Shown: in pieces, positions 56,997-64,000 of the stretch
How the letters are laid out: every line of letters starts with the position of its first letter
Numbering within the stretch: position 1 is the stretch's first letter
DNA from: PFJX01 sp031426815
Lineage (GTDB): Bacteria; Pseudomonadota; Gammaproteobacteria; Burkholderiales; Thiobacillaceae
NCBI GenBank assembly: GCA_031426815.1
Contig: JASJPG010000008.1
Location: forward strand, 1-64,000
DNA length: 64,000 nt
Direction: 5' to 3'
The notes under the pieces: model-generated
Told to the model about the DNA's origin: nothing
Databases searched by the model: none
Seen by the model: only the letters and a program-made list of their open reading frames with translations
Program-made: the position numbers and the translations under genes

Positions 56997-58145
56997 GCTA
57001 CCAAAACTCTCCCCCGCATCCACTGCTTCAAATCCGGCCGGCATACCGCCATGTCGGGTGCGACGCTGAGCTTTTCCGAATCCGATCTGGCGGCGTCCGC
57101 TGCGTCGTATGACCCGGATCTGTTCCGGGCGCCTATCGTTGTCGGCCATCCTCAGTTGGACGCGCCGGCCTATGGCTGGATCGATAGCGCGCTGTCCGAG
57201 GCGGATGGTCTTTACGTCGGCGCGGTGGATGTGGATGCCGAATTCGCCGACATGGTCCGCGACAAGCGTTTCCCCAATCGCTCGGCCTCCTTCTTCCCGC
57301 CCAGCCATCCGCGCAATCCGGTGCCAGGCGTTTACTACCTCAAGCATGTCGGCTTCCTCGGCGCAGTGCCGCCGGCAGTGCGCGGCCTGAAGCCGGTCGA
57401 GTTTGCCGACGATGCCGATTGCGTGACGCTGGAATTCGGCTACGACGACATGCTCAACGCCAGCCTGTGGCGCCGCCTGCGCGACTGGATTATCGGCAAG
57501 CACGGCCTGGAAGAGGCCGACCAGGTGATTCCCAGCTGGGAAGTGCAATCCCTCGAAGACGCGGCCCGCCAGGACGCCGCCGACTCATCCCCCACCCCCA
57601 TGTATGCAGAAGGAGACTCCATGTCACCCGAAGAAAAGGCGCGCCTCGACGCGCTCGAAGCCGATAACGCCAAACTCAAAGCCGAGGCCGACGCCCTCAA
57701 ATCCCAATCCGCTGAGTTTGCCGACCGCGAGTCGGCCTTGCTCGCCAAGGAAGAAGCCGCGCGCCAGGCCGAGATTGCCGACTTTGCCGATGTCCTGGTC
57801 AAGGCGGGCAAGGTGCTGCCGCGCGACAAGGCCGGCCTGGTCGCCTACCTGGCCGGTGCGGACGACGCCGGCGCCATCGAATTCGCCGACGGCGACGCCA
57901 CCGTGAAGAAGCCGGCCGATGAGTGGCTGCGCACCTTCCTCAATGCGCTGCCGGCGCAGGTGGACTTTGCTGAACGCGGTGCGCCGGAAGGCGAAGCTGG
58001 CGCTGCGGGCGTTGCCGACTTCGCCGCCCCCGATGGCTACCAAGCCGACGCCGCCTCGCTGGATCTGCATCGCCGCGCGCTGGTGCACCAGGCCGCCAAC
58101 AAGACCGATTACCTCACCGCCGTCAAAGCGGTTTCCAAACCCTGA
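56994..58145 (+). CDS. prohead protease (Mu gpI) with nested scaffold
   Basis: A 383-residue protein. The N-terminal about 190 residues are the Mu-like protease region (SYDPDLFRAPIVVGHPQLDA, FPNRSASFFPP, GFLGAVPPAVRG). The C-terminal half is a Glu/Ala-rich coiled coil (about 210-265) plus a tail, the scaffold. An in-frame internal ATG with AAGGAGA allows the scaffold to be made alone (57621). The protease matures the capsid and degrades the scaffold. The first ATG lacks a Shine-Dalgarno. Confidence 0.87.
   Translation: MATKTLPRIHCFKSGRHTAMSGATLSFSESDLAASAASYDPDLFRAPIVVGHPQLDAPAYGWIDSALSEADGLYVGAVDVDAEFADMVRDKRFPNRSASFFPPSHPRNPVPGVYYLKHVGFLGAVPPAVRGLKPVEFADDADCVTLEFGYDDMLNASLWRRLRDWIIGKHGLEEADQVIPSWEVQSLEDAARQDAADSSPTPMYAEGDSMSPEEKARLDALEADNAKLKAEADALKSQSAEFADRESALLAKEEAARQAEIADFADVLVKAGKVLPRDKAGLVAYLAGADDAGAIEFADGDATVKKPADEWLRTFLNALPAQVDFAERGAPEGEAGAAGVADFAAPDGYQADAASLDLHRRALVHQAANKTDYLTAVKAVSKP
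57621..58145 (+). CDS. scaffold protein (Mu gpZ-like), internal start within gpI
   Basis: AAGGAGACTCC precedes ATG 57621 (MSPEEKARLDALEADNAKLK), in frame with the protease gene (codon 210). The product would be 174 residues: a coiled coil, then a tail ending TAVKAVSKP. Mu makes gpZ the same way from within I. The internal ribosome-binding site is far stronger than anything before the full-length start. Confidence 0.75.
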   Translation: MSPEEKARLDALEADNAKLKAEADALKSQSAEFADRESALLAKEEAARQAEIADFADVLVKAGKVLPRDKAGLVAYLAGADDAGAIEFADGDATVKKPADEWLRTFLNALPAQVDFAERGAPEGEAGAAGVADFAAPDGYQADAASLDLHRRALVHQAANKTDYLTAVKAVSKP

Positions 58146-58178
58146 TCGCAAGATCACCCCCCTGACCAGGAGACCGCC

Positions 58179-58517
58179 ATGAGCGCTCAAAGCATTGCCC
58201 TGTTGACCCTGTCGCTCACCGCCGCTGCGGCGCTGACGGCAAGCCGTTTCGTGACCCATGCCGGCGCGGTACCGGCCGCCGGCGCCAACGTGGCCGGGGT
58301 CAATCGATCGACCGTCGCCAGTGGCGCCATCACCCCGGTGGATGTGCTCGGCACCGCCGTGGTGGAAGCCTCCGCCGCCATCGCAATGGGGGCGGCTATC
58401 GAGACCACCAACACCGGCAAGGCGGTGACCAAGACCACCGGCGCCACGGTGGCGCGCGCCTTGCAGGCCGCCGCGGCCGATGGCGACCTGATCGAAGTGT
58501 TGCTGATCGCGAACTGA
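58179..58517 (+). CDS. DUF2190 capsid decoration/head protein
   Basis: A 112-residue Ala/Gly/Thr-rich beta protein (FVTHAGAVPAAGANVAGVNR, VDVLGTAVVEASAAIAMGAA). This fits DUF2190, the small decoration protein placed between protease and capsid genes in many phages. It probably trimerises on the capsid surface. AGGAG precedes the ATG. Confidence 0.8.
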   Translation: MSAQSIALLTLSLTAAAALTASRFVTHAGAVPAAGANVAGVNRSTVASGAITPVDVLGTAVVEASAAIAMGAAIETTNTGKAVTKTTGATVARALQAAAADGDLIEVLLIAN

Positions 58518-58577
58518 TTCCGACCGCGCGGCCCGCGTCCTCCCCCCATTCCCCCTATCCCTCTCAGGAGACTCTTC

Positions 58578-59636
58578 ATGCGTACTTTCAAAATCCCCTT
58601 GCCCATGATCATGTTGATCGCCGTGGCGGGCTTTGCCCTCATGCTGGCCGTTGGCTGGGTTCACCCCGCCCCCGACCAGGCGTTGCTGTTCGCTGCCTTC
58701 GGCATCACCGGCCAGATGACCGGCGCCCAGGCCCGGATGGTCGACCCCGTGCTGTCCGAGGTGGCGCGCGGCTATCAGAACGGCGAGATGGTCGGCCACA
58801 AGTTGTTCCCCATCGTTCCTGTCGGGCAGCGCGGCGGCAAGGTCATCCAGTTCGGCAAAGAGAGTTTCAAGCTCTACGCCACTGGGCGCGCGCCAGGTGC
58901 CAACACCAAGCGCGTGCAGTTCGGCTATGACGGTGTTGATTTCGCCCTCAAGCAGGATGCGCTGGAAGGCGTCCTGCCCTACGAAAACATGGAAGAGGCC
59001 AGTGCCGGCCCCGGCATCGACCTGTCTTCGGGCACCGTCACCGGCGTGCAGGACATCATCCAGCTCGGCCGCGAGTATGAGCAGGCCGCGATTGCGCGCA
59101 ACGCCGCCAATTACGGCGTCAACAATAAGGTCACGCTGTCCGGTACCGACCAGTTTTCCGACCCGGCCAGCAAGCCCAGCGTGGTGATCAAGGACGCCGC
59201 CGAAAGCATCCGCCGCCAGACCGGCAAGCGCCCGACCGTGGCGGTGATCGGTGCCGCTGTGTTCGCCACCCTGCAAGAAAACCTGGCCATCCTGGATCGC
59301 ATCAAATACACCGGCCGCGATTCCATCACCACCGCCATGCTGGCGGCGCTGTGGAACATCCCGCAAGTCGTCGTCGGCGACGCCATCTACGACGCCAACG
59401 GCACCCTGACCGACGTCTGGGGTAATGACATCGTCCTGGCCTTCACCCAAACCGCCAGCGTCGCCAACCGTGGCCTGCCGAGCTATGGCTACACCTACCA
59501 GCTGCGCGGCTACCCGCTGGTTGAGATGCCCTACTACGACCGCAGCGCCAAGAGCTGGATCTACCCGGTCACGGAAGAAGCCAAGCCGGTGCTGGCCGGC
59601 GCCGATGCGGGCTTCCTGATCGTCGACGCGGTTTAA
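58578..59636 (+). CDS. major capsid protein with hydrophobic N-terminal extension
   Basis: A 352-residue protein with AGGAGA before ATG 58578. From about residue 50 (ARMVDPVLSEVARGYQNGEM, then GHKLFPIVPVGQRGGKV) it follows a phage major-capsid family; the C-terminal domain includes FTQTASVANRGLPSYGYTYQ. Ahead of this are about 45 residues with a membrane-like helix (MIMLIAVAGFALMLAVGWV), which is atypical. It could be a cleaved delta domain, a membrane-targeting segment or a fused leftover of another ORF. Confidence 0.83.
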   Translation: MRTFKIPLPMIMLIAVAGFALMLAVGWVHPAPDQALLFAAFGITGQMTGAQARMVDPVLSEVARGYQNGEMVGHKLFPIVPVGQRGGKVIQFGKESFKLYATGRAPGANTKRVQFGYDGVDFALKQDALEGVLPYENMEEASAGPGIDLSSGTVTGVQDIIQLGREYEQAAIARNAANYGVNNKVTLSGTDQFSDPASKPSVVIKDAAESIRRQTGKRPTVAVIGAAVFATLQENLAILDRIKYTGRDSITTAMLAALWNIPQVVVGDAIYDANGTLTDVWGNDIVLAFTQTASVANRGLPSYGYTYQLRGYPLVEMPYYDRSAKSWIYPVTEEAKPVLAGADAGFLIVDAV

Positions 59637-59729
59637 CTCAGGCGGTTGATCCAGGCCGGCGGCCACGCCGCCGGCTTCAGTCAACGGCCCGGCGCCATCA
59701 GCCGAGAACACGATCACAGAGGAGCCACC

Positions 59730-60032
59730 ATGGCCGCCAAGAAAACCCCTGCGAAGCCGGCAAGCCCGGCCAAACCGTCCGACGTGGTGAAAGCCGCGCC
59801 GCCCACCCCCATTACCCCTGAGGGCATTGCGCTCGCCACCGCCGTCGCCCCTCAGCCGCTCGATGCGGCTGAGGTTGTGGGCGATGCCGAGCAGCTGTCC
59901 TACCGCGTCATCTCCCCGCTGCGCCACAACGGCCAGCGTTACCAGATCAACGACCTGGTCGAACTGCATCTTGATGAGTTCGCCCGCCTGCGCCGCCTCG
60001 GCGTGGTGACTGATCAACCCGCGCTGAGCTGA
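59730..60032 (+). CDS. small head-region protein
   Basis: A 100-residue protein from ATG 59730 (GAGGAG upstream). A Lys/Pro/Ala-rich N-terminal half, then a compact domain (YRVISPLRHNGQRYQINDLV, ELHLDEFARLRRLGVV) typical of small Mu gp35-position proteins that follow the capsid gene. Its last base overlaps the DUF1320 start (TGATG). Confidence 0.7.
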   Translation: MAAKKTPAKPASPAKPSDVVKAAPPTPITPEGIALATAVAPQPLDAAEVVGDAEQLSYRVISPLRHNGQRYQINDLVELHLDEFARLRRLGVVTDQPALS

Positions 60033-60460
60033 TGTCCTACATCACCCTGCAGGGCCTGATCGACCGTTACGGCGAGACTGAGTTGGTCCAGCTCACCGAT
60101 GCCATCGGCACTGGCCAGGTCGATACCGCCAAGGTCGATCGCACCATCGCCGATGCCGATGCGGAGATCGATTCCTACCTGGTCGGCCTCGGCATCCTGC
60201 CCATTTCGGCCGCGTCCCCTGCGCGCCTGCCCTTGCAGCGCATCGGCGGTGTGATGGTGCGCTACTACCTCTACAAGGATGCGCCGCCCGACCTGGTCAA
60301 AGACCAATATGCCGACGCGATCCGATTCCTGAAGGATGTCTCGCGCGGTATCGCCCACCTCGGCCCCGCCGAAAGCGGCGCCGCCACCCCGGAGACTGCC
60401 GCGCCGTCCTGGTCGACGACAGATTCCGTTTTCAACAGCAACGCCATGCGCGGTTTCTGA
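60032..60460 (+). CDS. DUF1320 protein (Mu gp36-like)
   Basis: A 142-residue protein: MSYITLQGLIDRYGETELVQ at the N-terminus and DADAEIDSYLVGLGILPIS are characteristic of DUF1320, a head-completion/connector family after the capsid in Mu-like phages. Helical; it probably extends the portal. Coupled to the gene upstream. Confidence 0.87.
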   Translation: MSYITLQGLIDRYGETELVQLTDAIGTGQVDTAKVDRTIADADAEIDSYLVGLGILPISAASPARLPLQRIGGVMVRYYLYKDAPPDLVKDQYADAIRFLKDVSRGIAHLGPAESGAATPETAAPSWSTTDSVFNSNAMRGF

Positions 60461-60492
60461 CCGCGCTGGCACCGTAACCACCGGAGACCCCC

Positions 60493-60930
60493 ATGTCCGC
60501 CATGACCGACTACCTCGAAAACAAGCTCATCGACTGGCTGCTGCGCGGCCAGGCCTACACGCCGCCGGCCACCGTCTATGTCGGCCTGCTCACCGCAGCA
60601 CCCAGCGACAGCGCGGCCGGTACCGAGGTGACCGGCGGCGGCTACGCGCGCGTCGCGGTGACCGCCGGCACATCCGCCTGGAACAATACCCAGGGCAATA
60701 CCACCGGCGCCTCGTCGGGCAGCGACGGCACCGCCGAGAACGCCGACGTCATCACCTTCCCGGCGCCGAGCGCGTCCTGGGGATCGGTCACCCACTTCGG
60801 CATCTACGACGCGGCCAGCGCCGGCAACCTGCTGATCCAGGCCGCGCTGACCACGCCGAAGACCATCAACAACGGCGACGCCGCGCCGTCGTTTGCAGTC
60901 GGCGCGTTGAGCTTCCAGGTCGACAACTGA
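60493..60930 (+). CDS. tail-fibre-associated protein (Gp80-like)
   Basis: A 145-residue beta protein: MSAMTDYLENKLIDWLLRGQ, TVYVGLLTAAPSDSAAGTEV and FPAPSASWGSVTHFGIYDA match a small family annotated as phage tail fibre protein. It may cap or decorate fibres. GGAG precedes the ATG. Unusually, these fibre-type genes follow the head genes directly. Confidence 0.7.
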   Translation: MSAMTDYLENKLIDWLLRGQAYTPPATVYVGLLTAAPSDSAAGTEVTGGGYARVAVTAGTSAWNNTQGNTTGASSGSDGTAENADVITFPAPSASWGSVTHFGIYDAASAGNLLIQAALTTPKTINNGDAAPSFAVGALSFQVDN

Positions 60931-60933
60931 GCC

Positions 60934-61290
60934 ATGCTTAAGCGCGTCGCGCAGTTCTGGGCGTTCGTCGGCCTGCAACTGCTCTCGATCCTGGTCGCCA
61001 TCGTCGTCTGGCGCGGCGGCTTGACGCGGCGCGGCGACCCGATGCAGCTGCTGATCGCGGTCGACCAGACCGGCAACGCCATCGCCTGGGGCAGCCCGGA
61101 CGAAATGATGAGCGCGGCAGCCTGGCGCAAGCAGCTGCACGCGCTGGCCACACAGGGCAACCTGGAACGCTGGTGCTGGGCGGTGCGCATCATCAACGCG
61201 CTGTTCCGCGATCCTGACCACTGCCGCAAGGCATTCTTGACCGAGCTGCAACGCCAGCAGCTGCCGGCCGCTTACCGGAGTACTTTATGA
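60934..61290 (+). CDS. phage membrane-anchored hypothetical protein
   Basis: A 118-residue protein with an N-terminal membrane helix (about 8-27, FWAFVGLQLLSILVAIVVW) and a soluble helical remainder with several Trp and Cys. No family recognised. It overlaps the next gene (ATGA). Confidence 0.6.
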   Translation: MLKRVAQFWAFVGLQLLSILVAIVVWRGGLTRRGDPMQLLIAVDQTGNAIAWGSPDEMMSAAAWRKQLHALATQGNLERWCWAVRIINALFRDPDHCRKAFLTELQRQQLPAAYRSTL

Positions 61291-61745
61291 CCCCCGCCCA
61301 ACTCACCGCGCTGCGCGCCCACATCGACGCCACGCCGGCTTATGCCGACTGGATTGCCCACGGCAACGATCAGCAGCTCGCCGATGCGCTCAGCGCCCTC
61401 ACCGTGCCGGTCGTGGGCAGCGTCAGCCGCTCGCGTTTCGCCATGTGGTGCGGGGCTACCGGCCTGCGCGCCGCGATCGCCGACCATGCCCGCACGCCGG
61501 GCTCGCCGCTGCGTAGCATCGCGCTGACGATTGAGGATTTCCTGCTGGGTGGTGTGGCGGAGGAACTGCACCTGGCCGACCCGGCCAATCAGATGATGAT
61601 CGCCGCCTGGGTGCAGGCCGGCGCGCTGACGCAGGCGCAGGCCGACGAACTGCTCGCCCTGGCGACGACACCGCAACCGCTGTTCGGCCAGGTCAGCAAT
61701 ACAGACGTGGCCTGCGCGTTTGGCCGTACCGGACTGGGGGCATAA
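61287..61745 (+). CDS. hypothetical virion-region protein
   Basis: A 152-residue mostly helical protein (MTPAQLTALRAHIDATPAYA; YADWIAHGNDQQLADALSAL). Small proteins with this opening accompany the preceding gene type in several phages. Possibly a tail-completion or fibre-assembly factor. No firm family call. Confidence 0.6.
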   Translation: MTPAQLTALRAHIDATPAYADWIAHGNDQQLADALSALTVPVVGSVSRSRFAMWCGATGLRAAIADHARTPGSPLRSIALTIEDFLLGGVAEELHLADPANQMMIAAWVQAGALTQAQADELLALATTPQPLFGQVSNTDVACAFGRTGLGA

Positions 61746-62198
61746 ATGGCTATCGGAACCAACGACGCAATCGTCAAACTGGGCACGACCAAGACGCTGG
61801 AAGCGTCCGGCAACTCGATCGCCAACAACACGCTCGAATTGGCCAACGATGCCAGCTACAGCATCGCGGCGGATGGCGCTAATGCGCCGGATGCCGAATT
61901 TGTTCTGGCGCTGATCTTTGCCACGGCGCCGACCGAAGGCGCCTCGATCGGGCTCTATGCGCGCGAGTTGGATGTGGACGGTACCGGCGACGAGGAAGTC
62001 CCCGAAACCACGTTCAAACCGCATTTCATCGGATCATTCCCGGTCAACAACGTGACGACGGCGCAGTACATCAAGTTGCTGGCGCAGGATGTCCCGCGCG
62101 TGGCGGACTACTATCTTTTCAACAACGGCACCGGCCAGACGGTATCCGCCAACTGGACACTGAAAGTCACCCCGCGCACGCTGGGACCGGCGGCATAA
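61746..62198 (+). CDS. hypothetical virion-region beta protein
   Basis: A 150-residue beta-rich protein (MAIGTNDAIVKLGTTKTLEA; LELANDASYSIAADG). It abuts the genes on both sides with no spacer. Its beta-rich, Asn/Ala-rich make-up suits a fibre or decoration protein. No family recognised. Confidence 0.6.
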   Translation: MAIGTNDAIVKLGTTKTLEASGNSIANNTLELANDASYSIAADGANAPDAEFVLALIFATAPTEGASIGLYARELDVDGTGDEEVPETTFKPHFIGSFPVNNVTTAQYIKLLAQDVPRVADYYLFNNGTGQTVSANWTLKVTPRTLGPAA

Positions 62199-63818
62199 AT
62201 GTCCGCGCTGATCCTGCCGCGCCGGTTCCGGACGCAGCCGTCCGGACCGGTACGGCTGCGTGATGAACTGATCCCTTACTCGGCCGCGCTGCCGTGGCTG
62301 TCTTCCGGTCCTGCGCTGCCCGATGTGCACGGCCCGGCCTGGTCGACGGCCAACCCGCCGGCGATCAGCGCCAGCTACACCCCGCTAGGCGGCGCAGCCC
62401 TGCGCAACACCAGCAGCGGTTACTGGTCGCGCCCCGCGAGCGAGCTGGTGTCTGGCCCGCTCACGGTAGTCATCGTGTTTACGCCGGATACGGCGATAAA
62501 TCAGTACGGCCTATGGTCACTGGGCAATACAAATACCGATGTCGGGCCGCAGTGGCTGATACAACGCTCCGGCGCCGACATCCGCTGCTATGCGGCCGGC
62601 TCTTATCGAACACAGCACGTCGGCGCGGTGTCGGCTGGAAAAACATCGACCCTCGTCGCATCGCTGAGTGACATATCCAATTCGGCCATCAATGCCAGGC
62701 TGACCCTGGCCGTCGACGGCCGGCAGTTGAACACTGTCATCACAAACCTGGGAATTTACAGCCGTAGTACCGAATACCTGGGAGCGGGTTACCCGAGCAT
62801 CCACCCCGGCCGTTACCACCTCCACGCAGCGTTTCGGCGCTATTTGCACGCAGATGATGCGGCAGCCCTGTCGCGTGAGCCGTGGAGTGCGTTCCAGCCG
62901 CGCAGCCGCGTGCTGTATTTCGGCCTGTCTGGCGGCGCAGCTGCGCTCGCCGGCCTGGCCAGCGCGCAAGCCGCCGCTGGTGGCGCCCTCACCAGCGCCA
63001 TCCCCGTCGCCGCTGCCGCCGTCGTCGTGGCCAGCGCCGCCGGCGCGCTGTCGACGCAGATCCCGCTCGCCGCGCTGGCCGGCGCCGACGCCAGCGCCGC
63101 CGCGGCACTCGCCAGCGGCATCCCGCTCGCGGCGCCGGCCGCAGCCATCTCCCTCGCCGCCGGCACGCTAACCACCACCTTGACGCTGTCCGGCTCCGCG
63201 CTGGCCAGCGCCTTGGCCGCCGCCGGCCTCGATACCGCCCTCCTGCTCGCCGCCAGTGCGGCCGGTCAGGCGGGCGCGGCGGGCGCACTGTCTTCCGGGG
63301 CCGGCCTTGCCGCCGATGCCGCCGGCGTGTCCGCCGCAGCCGCCAGCCTGACGGCACAGATCCGCCTCGATGGTGTCGCGCTGGCCGCCGCCCTCGCCGC
63401 AGCCGGTCTCGGCACGGCACCCGCCGGCCTGTCCGGCATCGCCGCCGCGCGGTCGCAGGCCGCCAGCACGCTGTTGACCGGCATCCCGCTCGCCGCCCCG
63501 GCCCAGGCCAGCAGCAGCGCCGTCGGCGGCCTCGCCAGCGGCATCCCGCTCGCCAGTGCCGCCGCCTCGGTCAGCGCCGCCAGCGGCGACCTGACCGTCG
63601 AATTCACCTTCACCGGCACCGCGCTGGCCAGCGCGTTGTCCGGCGGCGACCTGACCACCGCCATCCACCTCGAAGCCGCCGCATTGGCCCAGGCCGTCGC
63701 CGCCGGCGCGCTCGGCGTCGGCCTGGCGTTGCCGGCGCGCTTGAGCCACCTGGTCGAGGCCAGCGCCGGAATCTGGCAGATCGAAGCCAATCACGCCCAT
63801 TGGGAGATCGCCGCATGA
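62199..63818 (+). CDS. LamG-like fibre protein with Ala-rich repeats
   Basis: A 539-residue protein. Residues about 60-235 resemble a concanavalin A/LamG-type domain (SELVSGPLTVVIVFTPDTAI; YHLHAAFRRYLHADDAAAL). Residues about 245-510 are at least twelve Ala/Gly/Ser/Leu-rich units of about 20 residues with a recurring SGIPLAAPA motif. The tail is LVEASAGIWQIEANHAHWEI. The repeat region is probably a rod- or solenoid-like fibre shaft. It may bind host surface carbohydrate through the LamG domain. Confidence 0.72.
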   Translation: MSALILPRRFRTQPSGPVRLRDELIPYSAALPWLSSGPALPDVHGPAWSTANPPAISASYTPLGGAALRNTSSGYWSRPASELVSGPLTVVIVFTPDTAINQYGLWSLGNTNTDVGPQWLIQRSGADIRCYAAGSYRTQHVGAVSAGKTSTLVASLSDISNSAINARLTLAVDGRQLNTVITNLGIYSRSTEYLGAGYPSIHPGRYHLHAAFRRYLHADDAAALSREPWSAFQPRSRVLYFGLSGGAAALAGLASAQAAAGGALTSAIPVAAAAVVVASAAGALSTQIPLAALAGADASAAAALASGIPLAAPAAAISLAAGTLTTTLTLSGSALASALAAAGLDTALLLAASAAGQAGAAGALSSGAGLAADAAGVSAAAASLTAQIRLDGVALAAALAAAGLGTAPAGLSGIAAARSQAASTLLTGIPLAAPAQASSSAVGGLASGIPLASAAASVSAASGDLTVEFTFTGTALASALSGGDLTTAIHLEAAALAQAVAAGALGVGLALPARLSHLVEASAGIWQIEANHAHWEIAA

Positions 63819-64000
63819 GCGAGATCAAACTGTTCCCCCCGGTCGCGCCGGAAGCCCTGCTGCCGATCGCGTTCACCTTCGCCCGCTTCCTCGGCCCCGG
63901 CGTCACCATCGACAGCGTCAAGAGCGTCAGCATCAGCGTCACTCGCGGCACCGATGCCGACGCCGCCACGCGCCTGTACAACGCCGCCCAGATCGACGGC
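63815..64000 (+). CDS. phage protein, truncated by the window end
   Basis: Starts at ATG 63815, overlapping the fibre gene's stop (ATGA). The visible 61 residues (MSEIKLFPPVAPEALLPIAF; TIDSVKSVSISVTRGTDAD) look like a beta-sandwich start, perhaps another fibre-associated protein. The remainder is outside the window. Confidence 0.6.
   Translation, partial: MSEIKLFPPVAPEALLPIAFTFARFLGPGVTIDSVKSVSISVTRGTDADAATRLYNAAQIDG

Larger units (their letters stand above)
35135..64000. mobile_element. BcepMu-type transposable prophage (right part beyond window)
   Basis: A Mu-like prophage identified by transposase A, ExeA-like transposase B, Gam, GemA, Mor, DUF2730, DUF3486, Mu gp28/29/30-type packaging genes, G, I/Z, capsid and DUF1320. 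The ExeA-type B protein and a gp16-family regulator mark the BcepMu branch. The host junction is placed at TG 35135-35136, where homology to the host repeat element ends and tandem repeats begin. At least 28.8 kb is in view; tail genes and the other end lie outside. Confidence 0.85.

Noticed and set aside
62930..63740. CRISPR or tandem-repeat array
   Set aside because: The periodicity is at protein level inside a fibre gene; there are no identical direct repeats with unique spacers, and no cas genes in the window.

Overview
The window is high-GC DNA (by eye in the low-to-mid 60s percent) with dense gene packing. Exosortase/PEP-CTERM genes, an XrtA-style exopolysaccharide cluster and a BcepMu-type transposable prophage together suggest an environmental betaproteobacterium (Rhodocyclales/Nitrosomonadales-like). 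This is inference; no rRNA or other taxonomic marker is present.

Region A (about 1-6400) holds a small signalling set: a STAS anti-sigma-factor antagonist, an MBL-fold hydrolase and a CHASE2-SpoIIE/PP2C phosphatase, followed by two MscS-type channels. Region B (about 6585-29600) is an exopolysaccharide locus. It contains an outer-membrane export protein, an EpsL-like barrel, a chain-length determinant, a tyrosine autokinase, an acyltransferase, a glycoside hydrolase and Wzy-type ligase pair on the opposite strand, a Wzx flippase, a sulfotransferase, six glycosyltransferases, a GT26-STAS fusion, a TPR lipoprotein and a PEP-CTERM-associated ATPase. One acyltransferase survives only as an internally deleted remnant. 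Region C (about 29686-34761) reads leftward: an exosortase of XrtH size, its companion membrane protein, PEP-CTERM proteins (one reduced to its sorting tail), an S8 protease with a sorting tail, and DsbC. Dispersed palindromes (REP-like, core GGAGCGCCTTCCAAGGCGCG) and a terminal-inverted-repeat element are scattered through regions A-C.

Region D (about 35135 to beyond the window end) is a Mu-like prophage of the BcepMu lineage (transposase A, ExeA-like transposase B, BcepMu gp16-family regulator). Its layout is unusual. Early genes and then the lysis, packaging, portal, minor-head and G genes run leftward as far as the host junction. The repressor with two accessory genes, and then protease/scaffold, capsid and downstream genes, run rightward. 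The break falls exactly at the G/I boundary, where Mu separates its Plys and PI late transcription units.

The most notable observation is a pair of identical 16-bp dyads, GCTGACCCAGGTCAGC. One precedes the lysis amidase (leftward) and one precedes protease gene I (rightward). Each lies exactly 37 nt from its ATG, each follows an intrinsic terminator, and neither gene has a Shine-Dalgarno sequence. I read these as the Plys and PI late promoters of this phage, driven by its single Mor/C-family activator and probably giving leaderless mRNAs. Other accessory features of the prophage are a minor head protein with a C-terminal HELGH metalloprotease-like domain in AT-richer DNA, a lysogen-expressed HsdR-N-like nuclease, an orphan DndC-like PP-loop protein, nested Rz/Rz1 and I/Z genes, a frameshifted amidase, and a capsid protein with an N-terminal hydrophobic segment.
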